Shown: positions 1 to 8,129 of the stretch, one piece after another | Layout of the letters: the number at the start of each line of letters is the position of its first letter | Numbering within the stretch: position 1 is the first letter of the stretch | IMG/VR virus record: IMGVR_UViG_3300001679_000056 | Span: 1-49,454 of that record | Reading direction: 5' to 3' (one strand) | DNA length: 49,454 bases | Origin: a virus | Made by a program: the position numbers and the translations under genes | The notes under the pieces: model-generated | Seen by the model: the letters and a program-made list of their open reading frames with translations, nothing else | Database searches by the model: none | What the model was told of the DNA's origin: nothing

Positions 1-76
1 TACAAGACTGGGTGATACTAGACGAGCAACCGGTAACATGACAGACTTATTAAATATTAATGGTACAATAACATAA
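1..76 (+). CDS. C-terminal end of a tail-fibre-like protein, cut by the window edge
   Basis: An open frame whose first full codon is at base 2 encodes 24 residues ending NINGTIT before a TAA at 74-76. Nothing in this fragment identifies a function on its own. Its frame is the one needed to continue the truncated gene at 49051: that gene ends with two bases of a codon and base 1 completes it. On a circular map the joined gene would have 159 codons plus stop. The fibre-like gene at 95 follows closely, so this is probably part of the same fibre cluster. Confidence 0.55.
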   Translation, partial: TRLGDTRRATGNMTDLLNINGTIT

Positions 77-94
77 ACTAAGAGGTAATTATAC

Positions 95-1426
95 ATGGGT
101 ATTAAATTTAAAAATAACGCCTACGGAGTACTATCGGCAACGGTATCTACTACAGATACTACTATATCGTTAGATTCAGGCGAGGGTAATAGGTTCCCAG
201 TTGCTACCGGAGCTGGTGCCGATTGGTTCTTTGCAACACTGATTGATACTAGCAATAATAGAGAAATTATTTTATGTACGGCAAGAGCTAGCGGTAGTGA
301 TACTCTCACAGTACTAAGAGCTCAAGATAATACAACAGCACGAGCTTTTGCTCTAGACGATAGGTTAGAGATGAGACCTAATGCCGGTGCTATGGACACA
401 CTTAATTTCACTGATGTTATCTCTGCTGTATCTACTGCTACTAACACTATTACTATCGATAATAATGAGCATGCTGCTTTCACTAACGAAATATCTACGG
501 GGTCATCAAAAAACTATAGTCTTGTATCATCTTCAGGTTGGTATAAGATAGGAACACTGCGTTCTAGTAGTGAAGCAGATGGGTATGCGAGTATTACCAT
601 CCATAACTCTGTCGATGCTGACAAAGAGGAACCGTCTAGACTTGAGATGCAAGTAAGCCAACTGAACGGTGCTTTCTCTGGACACGCTGTTGTATTTGGT
701 GCGAGTATAGCTACTGATAATGTACATATACACGTTGTAAAGAAAACTTCTGAAACTGCACCTGCCTACACACATCTTGATGTTTATATAATGGTGCATA
801 GTAACGCTAATGCTTATATTTCGGTAAGACACTTCGGGGGTACAGTAGCTAATTGGGTTAAAGATTTACCTAGTAGTATTACTAACTTACCTACAGGCTA
901 CGATACACTTTGGGATAGTAAAGATAACTTAGCACTCACAGTATCAGCTAACGGTGATACAGCATTGAAAGGTGATTTAACTGTAACTGATGTAGCCTTG
1001 ACAGGTAATCTAACTGTAGCCGGCACTGCCCCATATATGCGGGTCTCTGCTAGCGTGAAGATGAACTCTAGTACTGTAGCAAGGCAAACGCAATATACAA
1101 AAAATGCTAAGGATGATTTCGGTCTTACCCTCGGAACTATTATGGACGTTACTTTTGAAATGAAGTGTACATCGGCTGAGTACGGTTTCGTAGTAGGAAG
1201 CGTACTACCTATGGACGGTGTAGGTTATGCTGATGACCACCAGTTCGTACGTTACTGGTCATCAGAAAGTTGTGCTCTTGCGAATGTAGCAATTACAACA
1301 GGTGATAGGTCAGAAGGTTTCAGACATATATGGAACAACCCCGTTGCAGGCCAACCATCAACGACTAATAGAGACCTAAGTTATTCTAAATGGGATATAT
1401 ACTGTAGAATTTGGTATACAAACTAA
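95..1426 (+). CDS. Tail fibre-like structural protein
   Basis: The 443-residue product has no recognised enzyme motif. Residues about 25-105 hold a domain with the signature SGEG..FP, TLID(T/S)S.N.EI and RAQDNTTARAFA, which recurs in the protein encoded at 48140, so the two are paralogous in that part. Residues about 280-330 contain alternating short LTV/LTG strands typical of fibre shafts (DLTVTDVALTGNLTVAG). The Trp- and Tyr-rich C-terminus could be a receptor-binding tip, which is inference. A GAGG ribosome site lies 10 bases before the ATG. It follows the fibre gene that crosses the window ends and precedes the likely lysis genes. Confidence 0.6.
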   Translation: MGIKFKNNAYGVLSATVSTTDTTISLDSGEGNRFPVATGAGADWFFATLIDTSNNREIILCTARASGSDTLTVLRAQDNTTARAFALDDRLEMRPNAGAMDTLNFTDVISAVSTATNTITIDNNEHAAFTNEISTGSSKNYSLVSSSGWYKIGTLRSSSEADGYASITIHNSVDADKEEPSRLEMQVSQLNGAFSGHAVVFGASIATDNVHIHVVKKTSETAPAYTHLDVYIMVHSNANAYISVRHFGGTVANWVKDLPSSITNLPTGYDTLWDSKDNLALTVSANGDTALKGDLTVTDVALTGNLTVAGTAPYMRVSASVKMNSSTVARQTQYTKNAKDDFGLTLGTIMDVTFEMKCTSAEYGFVVGSVLPMDGVGYADDHQFVRYWSSESCALANVAITTGDRSEGFRHIWNNPVAGQPSTTNRDLSYSKWDIYCRIWYTN

Positions 1427-1436
1427 GGCACAATGA

Positions 1437-1673
1437 ATGGAGTTATCAGATGTTGTATTAGCTTTAGTCAGTATCATCTCGACTGGATTGATGGCGTTTA
1501 TGAAGTCTATAGCAAAAGACCTTAAAGCAATTGAAGCTAGAATTACTACTTGTCAGATTAACTTGCATAAAGACTTTGTACACCGAGATGAATATGCTCA
1601 CCAGATTGATAAGATTGATAAGATGTTAGACCAGATTTATACGATACTACGTGAAGGTAGAGATAAGAAATGA
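1437..1673 (+). CDS. Small membrane-anchored coiled-coil protein, possible holin or spanin component
   Basis: The 78-residue product has one N-terminal hydrophobic segment (about residues 5-22, VVLALVSIISTGLMAFM) and then a charged, heptad-like helix rich in Ile, Asp and Lys. This shape fits a type II membrane protein such as a pinholin-like or i-spanin-like protein, but no family is recognised. The start at 1437 follows an AAGG. Its stop overlaps the ATG of a 21-codon frame. It opens a run of tiny membrane or exported proteins, which supports a role in lysis or the envelope by position only. Confidence 0.5.
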   Translation: MELSDVVLALVSIISTGLMAFMKSIAKDLKAIEARITTCQINLHKDFVHRDEYAHQIDKIDKMLDQIYTILREGRDKK

Positions 1674-1735
1674 TTAACGTGCCTCCATGTATCGGCGATT
1701 GTTGGGTTTTATTCCCCTATTTAATGTGTGCATGA
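1670..1735 (+). CDS. Very short possible peptide, 21 residues
   Basis: The ATG overlaps the preceding stop (ATGA), so it could be translated by coupling. The peptide is hydrophobic with three cysteines and ends WVLFPYLMCA. It ends 7 bases before the ATG of the next small gene. There is no independent ribosome site, and a frame this short can arise by chance. Listed only because it fills the gap in a tightly coupled gene run. Confidence 0.2.
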   Translation: MINVPPCIGDCWVLFPYLMCA

Positions 1736-1742
1736 GGTGCTT

Positions 1743-1862
1743 ATGAGGAAAGGTTTATTAATAAGAGGTAGAAACGGTCAGTACATTAAGGAGACTATCC
1801 TTAATAGAGTTAAGTATTTTTGTAACTTTATGCTTACCAAGATTGAGAAGTGGTTAAAGTGA
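1743..1862 (+). CDS. Small basic peptide, 39 residues
   Basis: A GAGG ribosome site sits 6 bases before the ATG, and the TGA is followed directly by the ATG of the lipoprotein gene at 1863. The product is very basic (MRKGLLIRGRNG at the start, KIEKWLK at the end) with an amphipathic central part containing Tyr, Phe and Cys. No family is recognised. The good ribosome site and end-to-start packing make it a credible gene. Its position suggests lysis or envelope work. Confidence 0.45.
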   Translation: MRKGLLIRGRNGQYIKETILNRVKYFCNFMLTKIEKWLK

Positions 1863-2249
1863 ATGAGCTTCTTTATTAGGATACTACTGTTAATCACACT
1901 GGCTATTGCCTTTATGATGGCAACGGGATGTAGTTCGCTGAAGTTTAAGAATGTAGTTAAGACAGGCGCTACTACTGCGGTAACTTATGCGATAGCTGGA
2001 CCTATTCCTGCTGTTGCTAACTTAGCTACCAGTGTAGTTGTAGATGAGGTTTTACCAGAAGAGAAGAATGTTGATGATATTGAAACTAAGGAACAAGCTG
2101 TGGCGTACGTAGCTGACTCCTTATTCATGTACGCCTTATATGGTTTTATAGCGTTCTTATTGATAACGAACGTATTGACCCCGATACTAACTAGAAAGTG
2201 GGGTTATAATGAGGCTAAGAACAAATACAGGAGAACAACGGATGAATAA
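1863..2249 (+). CDS. Predicted lipoprotein with a second membrane segment
   Basis: The 128-residue product begins with a signal sequence and a clear lipobox (MATGCSS; Cys at residue 23), so it is expected to be lipidated after export. A second hydrophobic segment lies near residues 89-107 (MYALYGFIAFLLITNVLT), followed by a charged tail (NKYRRTTDE). A lipoprotein that also spans the membrane near its end is unusual; it could bridge membranes as a spanin-like protein, but this is inference. It overlaps the next small gene by 8 bases. Confidence 0.55.
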   Translation: MSFFIRILLLITLAIAFMMATGCSSLKFKNVVKTGATTAVTYAIAGPIPAVANLATSVVVDEVLPEEKNVDDIETKEQAVAYVADSLFMYALYGFIAFLLITNVLTPILTRKWGYNEAKNKYRRTTDE

Positions 2250-2346
2250 TTTAATTGATAAGTTAAAAGAAGTAGAGAAGATTTGGTGGATTGCAGGGTT
2301 CTTCGGCATAGTAATAATAGTTAATCTACTTGGATATGGCGGTTAA
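2242..2346 (+). CDS. 34-residue single-pass membrane protein
   Basis: A GGAG lies 9 bases before the ATG, which sits inside the end of the lipoprotein gene. The peptide has a short charged head (NNLIDKLKEVEK) and one strongly hydrophobic segment with two Trp and two Phe (IWWIAGFFGIVIIVNLLGY). This looks like a small holin or other membrane peptide; no family is recognised. It overlaps the next frame at both-strand-independent ATG 2336. Confidence 0.5.
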   Translation: MNNLIDKLKEVEKIWWIAGFFGIVIIVNLLGYGG

Positions 2347-2410
2347 CTTCGGAACTGAAGATAATCCTATGTGGCGATACGTTCACCATAAGATGAAAAA
2401 TTATGAATAG
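2336..2410 (+). CDS. Very short possible peptide, 24 residues
   Basis: This frame starts within the last codons of the 34-residue gene and ends inside the first codons of the next small gene (ATG 2403). The product is polar, with Trp, two His and Met, and no hydrophobic segment. It has no independent ribosome site and would depend on coupling. It may be only a by-product of the overlap. Confidence 0.2.
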   Translation: MAVNFGTEDNPMWRYVHHKMKNYE

Positions 2411-2576
2411 AAAATGTGTATTAGTATTCTTACTAGGGGTAGCCCTTTCTACTTCAACATATGCATTCTTCCAGCAATGGATGAGCATGCCGCAGCAGAT
2501 GATGCAGGCGATGCCGCAGCCGCAACAACAACAACCTGTGGTACTTGACTGTAGGTGCGATAATGGCAGCAATTAA
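2403..2576 (+). CDS. Small exported Gln/Met-rich protein
   Basis: The 57-residue product has a typical signal peptide (MNRKCVLVFLLGVALSTSTYA, read in two parts here: basic head then hydrophobic core) with likely cleavage after Ala 21. The mature part is only about 36 residues, rich in Gln, Met and Pro, with two Cys near its end (DCRCDN). No family is recognised. A periplasmic peptide next to a lipoprotein and membrane peptides fits a lysis or envelope function. It overlaps the start of the tail gene at 2563. Confidence 0.4.
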   Translation: MNRKCVLVFLLGVALSTSTYAFFQQWMSMPQQMMQAMPQPQQQQPVVLDCRCDNGSN

Positions 2577-4908
2577 ACTACAAAAATTTCTAGGGCTAGC
2601 CCCTAAGATAGCTACAGAGTTATTACCTGATGGTGCAGCTCAGGTTGCTACCAACACCAAATTTTATTCGGGTGATTTAATACCTTATAACCTGCCTGTT
2701 GTTTACGATAATACAGAACGCACTACTAAAGTAAACGCTTTACATGCTCTGCAAGACCCAGTATCTGGCGATTTAAAATGGCTCTCATGGACAACCGATG
2801 TTGATGTTGCTTTTGCTACTCAGACTGAAGGGTCAGAGCAAAGGTTTTATTACACAGGTGATGGTGTACCTAAGGTATCTAATTATGAGTTAGCTACTTC
2901 CGGCAGTGAGCCGTTCCCTACCTTATCCTATACATTGGGATTACCGCTCCCTGATGATGTACCGACTACTACTGCAGCTTCATTCTCTGTGGTTAATACC
3001 ACGTCGTTTGAAAGAGACTCAGGTAATACTGCAAAGATTATAACAAGTTCAGACCATAATTTTAGAACAGGTAATATTATAACTATACGTGAGTTTGTGG
3101 ATGATGATAACGATACTACTCCTGACGCGTCAACCTTTAATTCTACTAATACTCGTATAACAGTCACTAGTGACACTTCATTTGAGTACTATAACCCAGG
3201 TGATAATATTTCTACTACCGCTGATACTACTGGTAGGGTAGATTTAGCAGGTAATACGCAAGAGCGCACACACCTATATACATGGATTACTCCATGGGGT
3301 GAAGAATCCATCGGTTCAATCCCATCTGATGAACTGTATATTAAGGAAGGGCAGGTAGTTACAGTTACGGGTTTACCTACAGCAGTGCCATCAGGTGGTT
3401 CATACACACGAGGGTTACGCTTATATAGAACACTTACATCAGCTTCAGGTACTGAGTACTTCAAGCTTTCAGACTTATGGTTCCCTACTGATACAACAAA
3501 GTTAAAGCGTATTAGTAATGTTGTTACTGCTACACTTGAATACCCTCATAATTTTATTGTGGATGACAGGTTTAAACTAACTGTTACAGGCACGTATAGT
3601 GCCTTCAGTATTACAGGCGGTATTGTTAAAGAGGTTATTGATGTTAATACTTTCACTTATCTACAAACCGCGGCAAATCAAGTGGAAGTTCCTGTAACAG
3701 CTGGAAAGATGTACCATGATGTAGCAGAAAATATAACAGACACTGCTCGATATTGGGGTGATAGCGGTTACTCTTTCACTGATGATTTCCTAGATACTAA
3801 TTTAGTAGACATACTAGGCTCGAGTTTTAATGATGCACCCCCTGCAAATCTAACAGGTATACGTTTATCAAATAATAATATACTCATAGGCTTTTTCGAT
3901 AACCAGCTTTGTTTCTCTGAGCCTGATAAACCACATGCATGGCCTATTAAACACCGTATTACATTTGATGCAAATATCGTTTCGGTCGAGCCCATCTCAG
4001 GTTATATTATTGTACTAACAGACTCCTACCCATATGCTGTATCCGGCAATGACCCAGCAACAATGGTTGTTTCACGTGTTGATACACGATACCCTTGTTT
4101 ATCTAAGCGTTCTACAGTTAATATGGGTTATGGTGTTGTATATGCAACACACGGCGGACTCGCAGTTTATACTCTAGCTAAAGGCTTAGAACTAGTTACT
4201 GCTTTACTCCATGACTGGGATACTTGGGATGATGATGTCACACCATCAGAGATTATAGGACACTTTTACAATGGTAAGTACTTCGGTACGCACTCAGGTA
4301 AATCATTTATATTTGAGGCAGACCCGAAGGTCGGCGGTTATTTCTCTAATATATCAGAGACATTTACAGCAGCATGGACTGACCAGGTTACTAATAAGCT
4401 GTACTTTACTAAAGATGCGACAGGTGATATCCTAGAATGGGATAATGAAGATGCACTACTGCTACCTATGGAGTGGAAGTCTAAAACAATTACACTTAAG
4501 ACATATTTAAACCTCGGTGCTGCTCGAGTAATTGCAGACTACACTACATCTGTAGATGAGATTGCTGCAGTAGCTACATATAATACCGCAGCAACAGCAA
4601 GTAATGTTGCAGCATGGACAAGTAATACTGAGCTAGGAACTTATAATCTTGATATGTATGACGAGTGTGCTACATATAATGGCGATTGTTTTACTACAAA
4701 TTCTAAAGCAGCCCTTGATACTACATGTGTTACATTTACTTTATGGGCTGATAAGAAACTTAAGTTCCAGACTGTAGTATGTTCTAATGAAATATTTAGA
4801 CTACCATCCGGATACCGCTCTGATACTTATGAGATAGGGGTATCTGGTTCAGCACGGGTTAGAGCTATTCATATCGGTGAAACTCCGTACGGATTAAGGA
4901 GCGCATAA
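2563..4908 (+). CDS. Large tail/neck structural protein
   Basis: The product is 781 residues from the ATG at 2563; a TTG 18 bases upstream is open but less likely. It begins with an LGLAPKIA....LLPDGAAQVA....FYSGDL segment, a start that occurs in tail proteins of many podovirus-like phages. The rest is beta-rich with Thr/Ser-rich strands and no enzymatic motif. By position between small virion proteins and connector-type genes it is likely a tail nozzle or tube-associated protein; the exact role is inference. It overlaps the next ATG by one base (TAATG). Confidence 0.55.
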   Translation: MAAIKLQKFLGLAPKIATELLPDGAAQVATNTKFYSGDLIPYNLPVVYDNTERTTKVNALHALQDPVSGDLKWLSWTTDVDVAFATQTEGSEQRFYYTGDGVPKVSNYELATSGSEPFPTLSYTLGLPLPDDVPTTTAASFSVVNTTSFERDSGNTAKIITSSDHNFRTGNIITIREFVDDDNDTTPDASTFNSTNTRITVTSDTSFEYYNPGDNISTTADTTGRVDLAGNTQERTHLYTWITPWGEESIGSIPSDELYIKEGQVVTVTGLPTAVPSGGSYTRGLRLYRTLTSASGTEYFKLSDLWFPTDTTKLKRISNVVTATLEYPHNFIVDDRFKLTVTGTYSAFSITGGIVKEVIDVNTFTYLQTAANQVEVPVTAGKMYHDVAENITDTARYWGDSGYSFTDDFLDTNLVDILGSSFNDAPPANLTGIRLSNNNILIGFFDNQLCFSEPDKPHAWPIKHRITFDANIVSVEPISGYIIVLTDSYPYAVSGNDPATMVVSRVDTRYPCLSKRSTVNMGYGVVYATHGGLAVYTLAKGLELVTALLHDWDTWDDDVTPSEIIGHFYNGKYFGTHSGKSFIFEADPKVGGYFSNISETFTAAWTDQVTNKLYFTKDATGDILEWDNEDALLLPMEWKSKTITLKTYLNLGAARVIADYTTSVDEIAAVATYNTAATASNVAAWTSNTELGTYNLDMYDECATYNGDCFTTNSKAALDTTCVTFTLWADKKLKFQTVVCSNEIFRLPSGYRSDTYEIGVSGSARVRAIHIGETPYGLRSA

Positions 4909-5267
4909 TGGCATTCGCAGGTATCCCAAGCATCCCAACATCTGGTTTAGCAGATTGGCAGTCACTAGTGTTCAGTGCAATTAAAGAGAATGTTGAACTA
5001 TTAACAGGGACACGTGGCGGCGCAGGTGGAAACCATGCTGCTATTATTAGGGGTAACATAACAGTATTGAATTTAAACACTCAAAATATGCGGCAAGTAA
5101 CCGCACAAGGTAAAGGATGGACAGGGTTGTCAGGTTTGCCAACAGGTGAGGGTGCAGCAGACATGGCTGATTTCCAGAAACTTGTAACCGATGTACAGTC
5201 CCTTGCGAATGACTTAGTCGAAACTAGAGACGTACTTAATGTATTATTAACACAATTGAAAGGATAA
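4908..5267 (+). CDS. Small structural protein of unknown function
   Basis: The 119-residue product starts within the stop of the preceding tail gene, so translation is coupled. It has a Gly-rich turn near residue 37 (RGGAGG), a probable beta segment, and a C-terminal helix with a heptad pattern (VTDVQSLANDLVETRDVLN). The helix suggests an oligomeric virion component. No family is recognised. The next gene follows after 10 bases. Confidence 0.5.
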   Translation: MAFAGIPSIPTSGLADWQSLVFSAIKENVELLTGTRGGAGGNHAAIIRGNITVLNLNTQNMRQVTAQGKGWTGLSGLPTGEGAADMADFQKLVTDVQSLANDLVETRDVLNVLLTQLKG

Positions 5268-5277
5268 AGGGAATATT

Positions 5278-6408
5278 ATGCCAATACCACTAGCAGTACC
5301 TGTATACGGAGGAATAGCAGCAGGAGCTGCGACACTTTGGGCTACAATAGAGACAGCTCTACAGAACGTACAAGACTTGAGAGCATTAGGTAGGCTTGAA
5401 GAAGCGGATGCTTTAGAAGCTAGAGCGAAACAGATGTATGCTCAGGCTGATAAACCTAACCTAGCAGCAAGACAGCAGCAATTAGTAGCACAACAAAACC
5501 TAGCAGCAAATACGGACACGCAAGTTCCAGGTGAAGCTAGCGAAGAATGGAGAGCACGTATGAATATTAAGAACAATGTAGAGATGGAGCGCACAGCTGA
5601 AGAAGGCTACGCACAAGGCGGATTAGTTATGGGTCAATCAAAAAGGAGACCCGCAGGTGGAACAGACTCACTTGACTTACCTGAGTCGTTATCAGCATTA
5701 TTACCTGTAGGTGTAGACTCTAGTGCATATACTCCTGTAATTGCAGGTACAGTACCAAGTAACCCTAACGCATCAGTACTGGATTTTAGACATCAGCCAA
5801 CATATGCACAAGGCGGCCAGGTTGGCCCAGGTGGTGCTCCTATGCCACAAGCTGGTGCTATGCCACAAGGTGGTGCTCCAGCAGGTCTAACTCCTCAAGG
5901 GCAACAGGGTGCACCTATGGACCCTAAGATGTTAGAGATGCAATTACAAAAGTTTATGCGTGAAAACCCACAACAAGTTGAGCAGATTAAACAAGCTGTA
6001 ATGGAAGCAATGCAGACGGGTGAACTAACACAAGAAGACCTTAACATGGCTGTACAGTTAGCTACAGTTGCTTTACAAAATCCTGATGCATACCCACAAG
6101 TTAGGCAGTTTGCTATACAGCAGGGTCTCGCTGATGAAAGTGAGTTATCCATGGAGTACGACCAAGGTTTAATCTTTGTACTATTACTAGCAGCGAAATC
6201 AGTACAGGCTGAAACAGCAGGTGCAGCACCTGGCGGTAACTATAGTCAAGGTGGCGAGATTAATAAGGGTTCTGGCCCTACAGCTGATGACGTCTCTATT
6301 AGAGTATCTAAAGGCGAGTACGTTGTCCCTGCCCATGTAGTAAAAGCTAAAGGAACAGACTTTTTTGATAAACTAATTAATCCTAAGGGAGGAGCAGGCA
6401 CAGCCTAA
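5278..6408 (+). CDS. Virion-associated protein with Gln/Gly-rich centre
   Basis: The 376-residue product has a short hydrophobic N-terminus, an Ala/Gln-rich helix, several AQGG or SQGG elements (near residues 113, 178 and 322), a Pro/Gly/Gln linker and a conserved-looking end with VSKGEYVVPAHVVKAKG. That C-terminal motif is frequent in phage internal or tail proteins of unknown function. It lies in the tail/internal protein operon and is probably structural. Confidence 0.5.
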   Translation: MPIPLAVPVYGGIAAGAATLWATIETALQNVQDLRALGRLEEADALEARAKQMYAQADKPNLAARQQQLVAQQNLAANTDTQVPGEASEEWRARMNIKNNVEMERTAEEGYAQGGLVMGQSKRRPAGGTDSLDLPESLSALLPVGVDSSAYTPVIAGTVPSNPNASVLDFRHQPTYAQGGQVGPGGAPMPQAGAMPQGGAPAGLTPQGQQGAPMDPKMLEMQLQKFMRENPQQVEQIKQAVMEAMQTGELTQEDLNMAVQLATVALQNPDAYPQVRQFAIQQGLADESELSMEYDQGLIFVLLLAAKSVQAETAGAAPGGNYSQGGEINKGSGPTADDVSIRVSKGEYVVPAHVVKAKGTDFFDKLINPKGGAGTA

Positions 6409-6415
6409 TGATTTT

Positions 6416-6883
6416 ATGGGGAAAAACAATGTGGAAATTGATGGGTACGAGCCTTTATTACTCGCGACGAAAGAACAATTTGATTTATACTGGGCACAAT
6501 GTGTGCCTCTATTAGACAAGGTTATTGACAAAGCAATGCATGGTGAATTAACAACAGACGATATATACAATAGTGCTCTCCAAGGGCAGACATATGTATT
6601 CGTCTTTAGGAATGATGATTCGGAAGTACCCGACGTTAAACTATGCCTAGCAATGGACCTTGTAAACTACCCGAAGCTTGCAGCATTAAACGTTGTAGCT
6701 ATAGGTGGTACACAGCTCGGACCTTTATTCAATAAGTTCTGGACTAAGTTATGTGGGTGGGCTTATATAAATAACATCCGTGCTATCGAGGGACTTATGT
6801 CCCCGGCTATGGCTAAAATTGTTACAAAATTTGGATTCACACAAACCTATACGCACATGCGATTTAATTTAAACGAGGATTAA
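6416..6883 (+). CDS. GNAT-like acetyltransferase-fold protein
   Basis: The 155-residue product resembles the GNAT-like proteins found among internal virion genes of T7-type phages. A strand LCLAMDLVNYPKLAALNVVAI is followed by a Gly turn (GGTQLG), a helix with FNKFWTKLCGWAY, then IRAIEG and an ending GF..TYTHMRF. The usual acetyl-CoA loop is weak, so activity is uncertain. ATG 6416 lacks a close ribosome site; a GTG at 6431 has GGGGA at good distance and could be the true start. Confidence 0.5.
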   Translation: MGKNNVEIDGYEPLLLATKEQFDLYWAQCVPLLDKVIDKAMHGELTTDDIYNSALQGQTYVFVFRNDDSEVPDVKLCLAMDLVNYPKLAALNVVAIGGTQLGPLFNKFWTKLCGWAYINNIRAIEGLMSPAMAKIVTKFGFTQTYTHMRFNLNED

Positions 6884-6885
6884 TT

Positions 6886-8121
6886 ATGACCCACCCGCTC
6901 CATATTGACTATATTCAACCTACACCTCTAGCTCTTGCAGTTAGAGAATCTATGTATCCTACCGAACATAAAGGACTTAAACAGTGGCTAGGTGTTATCG
7001 TTGCAGTTGCCATTCCGTTTGTTGCCCCGATGATATCAGGTGCTATTGCAGCAAGTGGATTTTTAGGTGCGACAGCAACAGGATTCTTCTCGACAGTAGG
7101 CGGCTCAGCTTTAGTAGGTGCAGGAATAGGCGGCTTAAGCGCAGCAGCTACGGGCGGTGACTGGAAGAAGGGCGCTCTTATGGGTGGTGTCGGTGGTTAC
7201 CTCGGTGGTGCTCCGAAGATGGGTGGCGCCGGTACTACTGCAGGTCCGCAAGGAGTAGAGGTTGTAGAGCAATCGTATACCACTGCTGCTGACGGCACTA
7301 TTACTCCAGTCGATGCAGCCGGTACCTCAACAATGATTGACCCATCGACTGGTGCTGTTATTCCCGCAACTACACCACAGAATATAGCACCAACAGCTGA
7401 CTCTGCTATGGCTAATAAGCTTGACTTCGTAGACCCACAAAATGCGAATACAAACTTTATGGGGAATACGGGAACTGGCGGAGCTGGACTGAAAACACCA
7501 GAAGCAGGTAGCTGGGAGTCCTTCAAAACGAAATTATCTGACAAATTCTCAAGCGATAAATTAATGGACAGGGCGATAGACGGCGGTATTCAGGCAGGTG
7601 TAAACGCTGCGGTAGGCAGTCAGTACTCACCTGAACAGCTAGAGTTACAAAACCAATACAAAGAAGAGATTGCTAGGTTAGAAGCACAAGGTGCAGAAGT
7701 TGACCAGATTAAACTAGCACAAGCTAAAGAGCTACTACAACAAGCAATGCAAGTAGACCCAGTATGGCTAGCACGACAGAAAGCTAATGCTGAGAAGAAC
7801 AAAGCAGCAAGAGCTACAAATAATGCAGTACGCCAAGCTAGCCTCGGATATGGTTCAGGTAGCGGTAACAGAACTGATGCTATCAGACGTAGAGGAAAAA
7901 TCCAAGGTAGTAAGGCTTCGAGTTCAGCATATGACGCTGGGTACTTAGGTGGTATAGACCAGAAGACTAAACTACAAACAGCTGGATTAAGTAACTTACC
8001 AGGTAGCACAGGATTGTCCGGCTACTACCAGCAGTTAGGCAGTATGTACCAGTCTGATGACGAGCGTAGAAAGAAAGAGATTGAAGGTTGGGGTGATATG
8101 TTTGGTAATAGTATAGCCTAG
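6886..8121 (+). CDS. Internal virion-type protein with hydrophobic Gly/Ala segments
   Basis: The 411-residue product has hydrophobic Gly/Ala-rich stretches between about residues 34 and 110 that could insert into membrane (IVAVAIPFVAPMISGAI is one). A Thr/Pro linker and a C-terminal helical half rich in Gln, Glu, Ala and Lys follow. Such a layout is common in ejected or tail-tip proteins of podoviruses. The gene starts 3 bases after the GNAT-like gene and is followed by another long structural gene with a GGAGG ribosome site. Function is inferred from position. Confidence 0.5.
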   Translation: MTHPLHIDYIQPTPLALAVRESMYPTEHKGLKQWLGVIVAVAIPFVAPMISGAIAASGFLGATATGFFSTVGGSALVGAGIGGLSAAATGGDWKKGALMGGVGGYLGGAPKMGGAGTTAGPQGVEVVEQSYTTAADGTITPVDAAGTSTMIDPSTGAVIPATTPQNIAPTADSAMANKLDFVDPQNANTNFMGNTGTGGAGLKTPEAGSWESFKTKLSDKFSSDKLMDRAIDGGIQAGVNAAVGSQYSPEQLELQNQYKEEIARLEAQGAEVDQIKLAQAKELLQQAMQVDPVWLARQKANAEKNKAARATNNAVRQASLGYGSGSGNRTDAIRRRGKIQGSKASSSAYDAGYLGGIDQKTKLQTAGLSNLPGSTGLSGYYQQLGSMYQSDDERRKKEIEGWGDMFGNSIA

Positions 8122-8129
8122 GAGGATAT

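Noticed and set aside
2206-2216. TATAAT box in the lipoprotein gene
   Set aside because: The nearest TTGACC is 24 bases away, which is too far for a sigma70 promoter.
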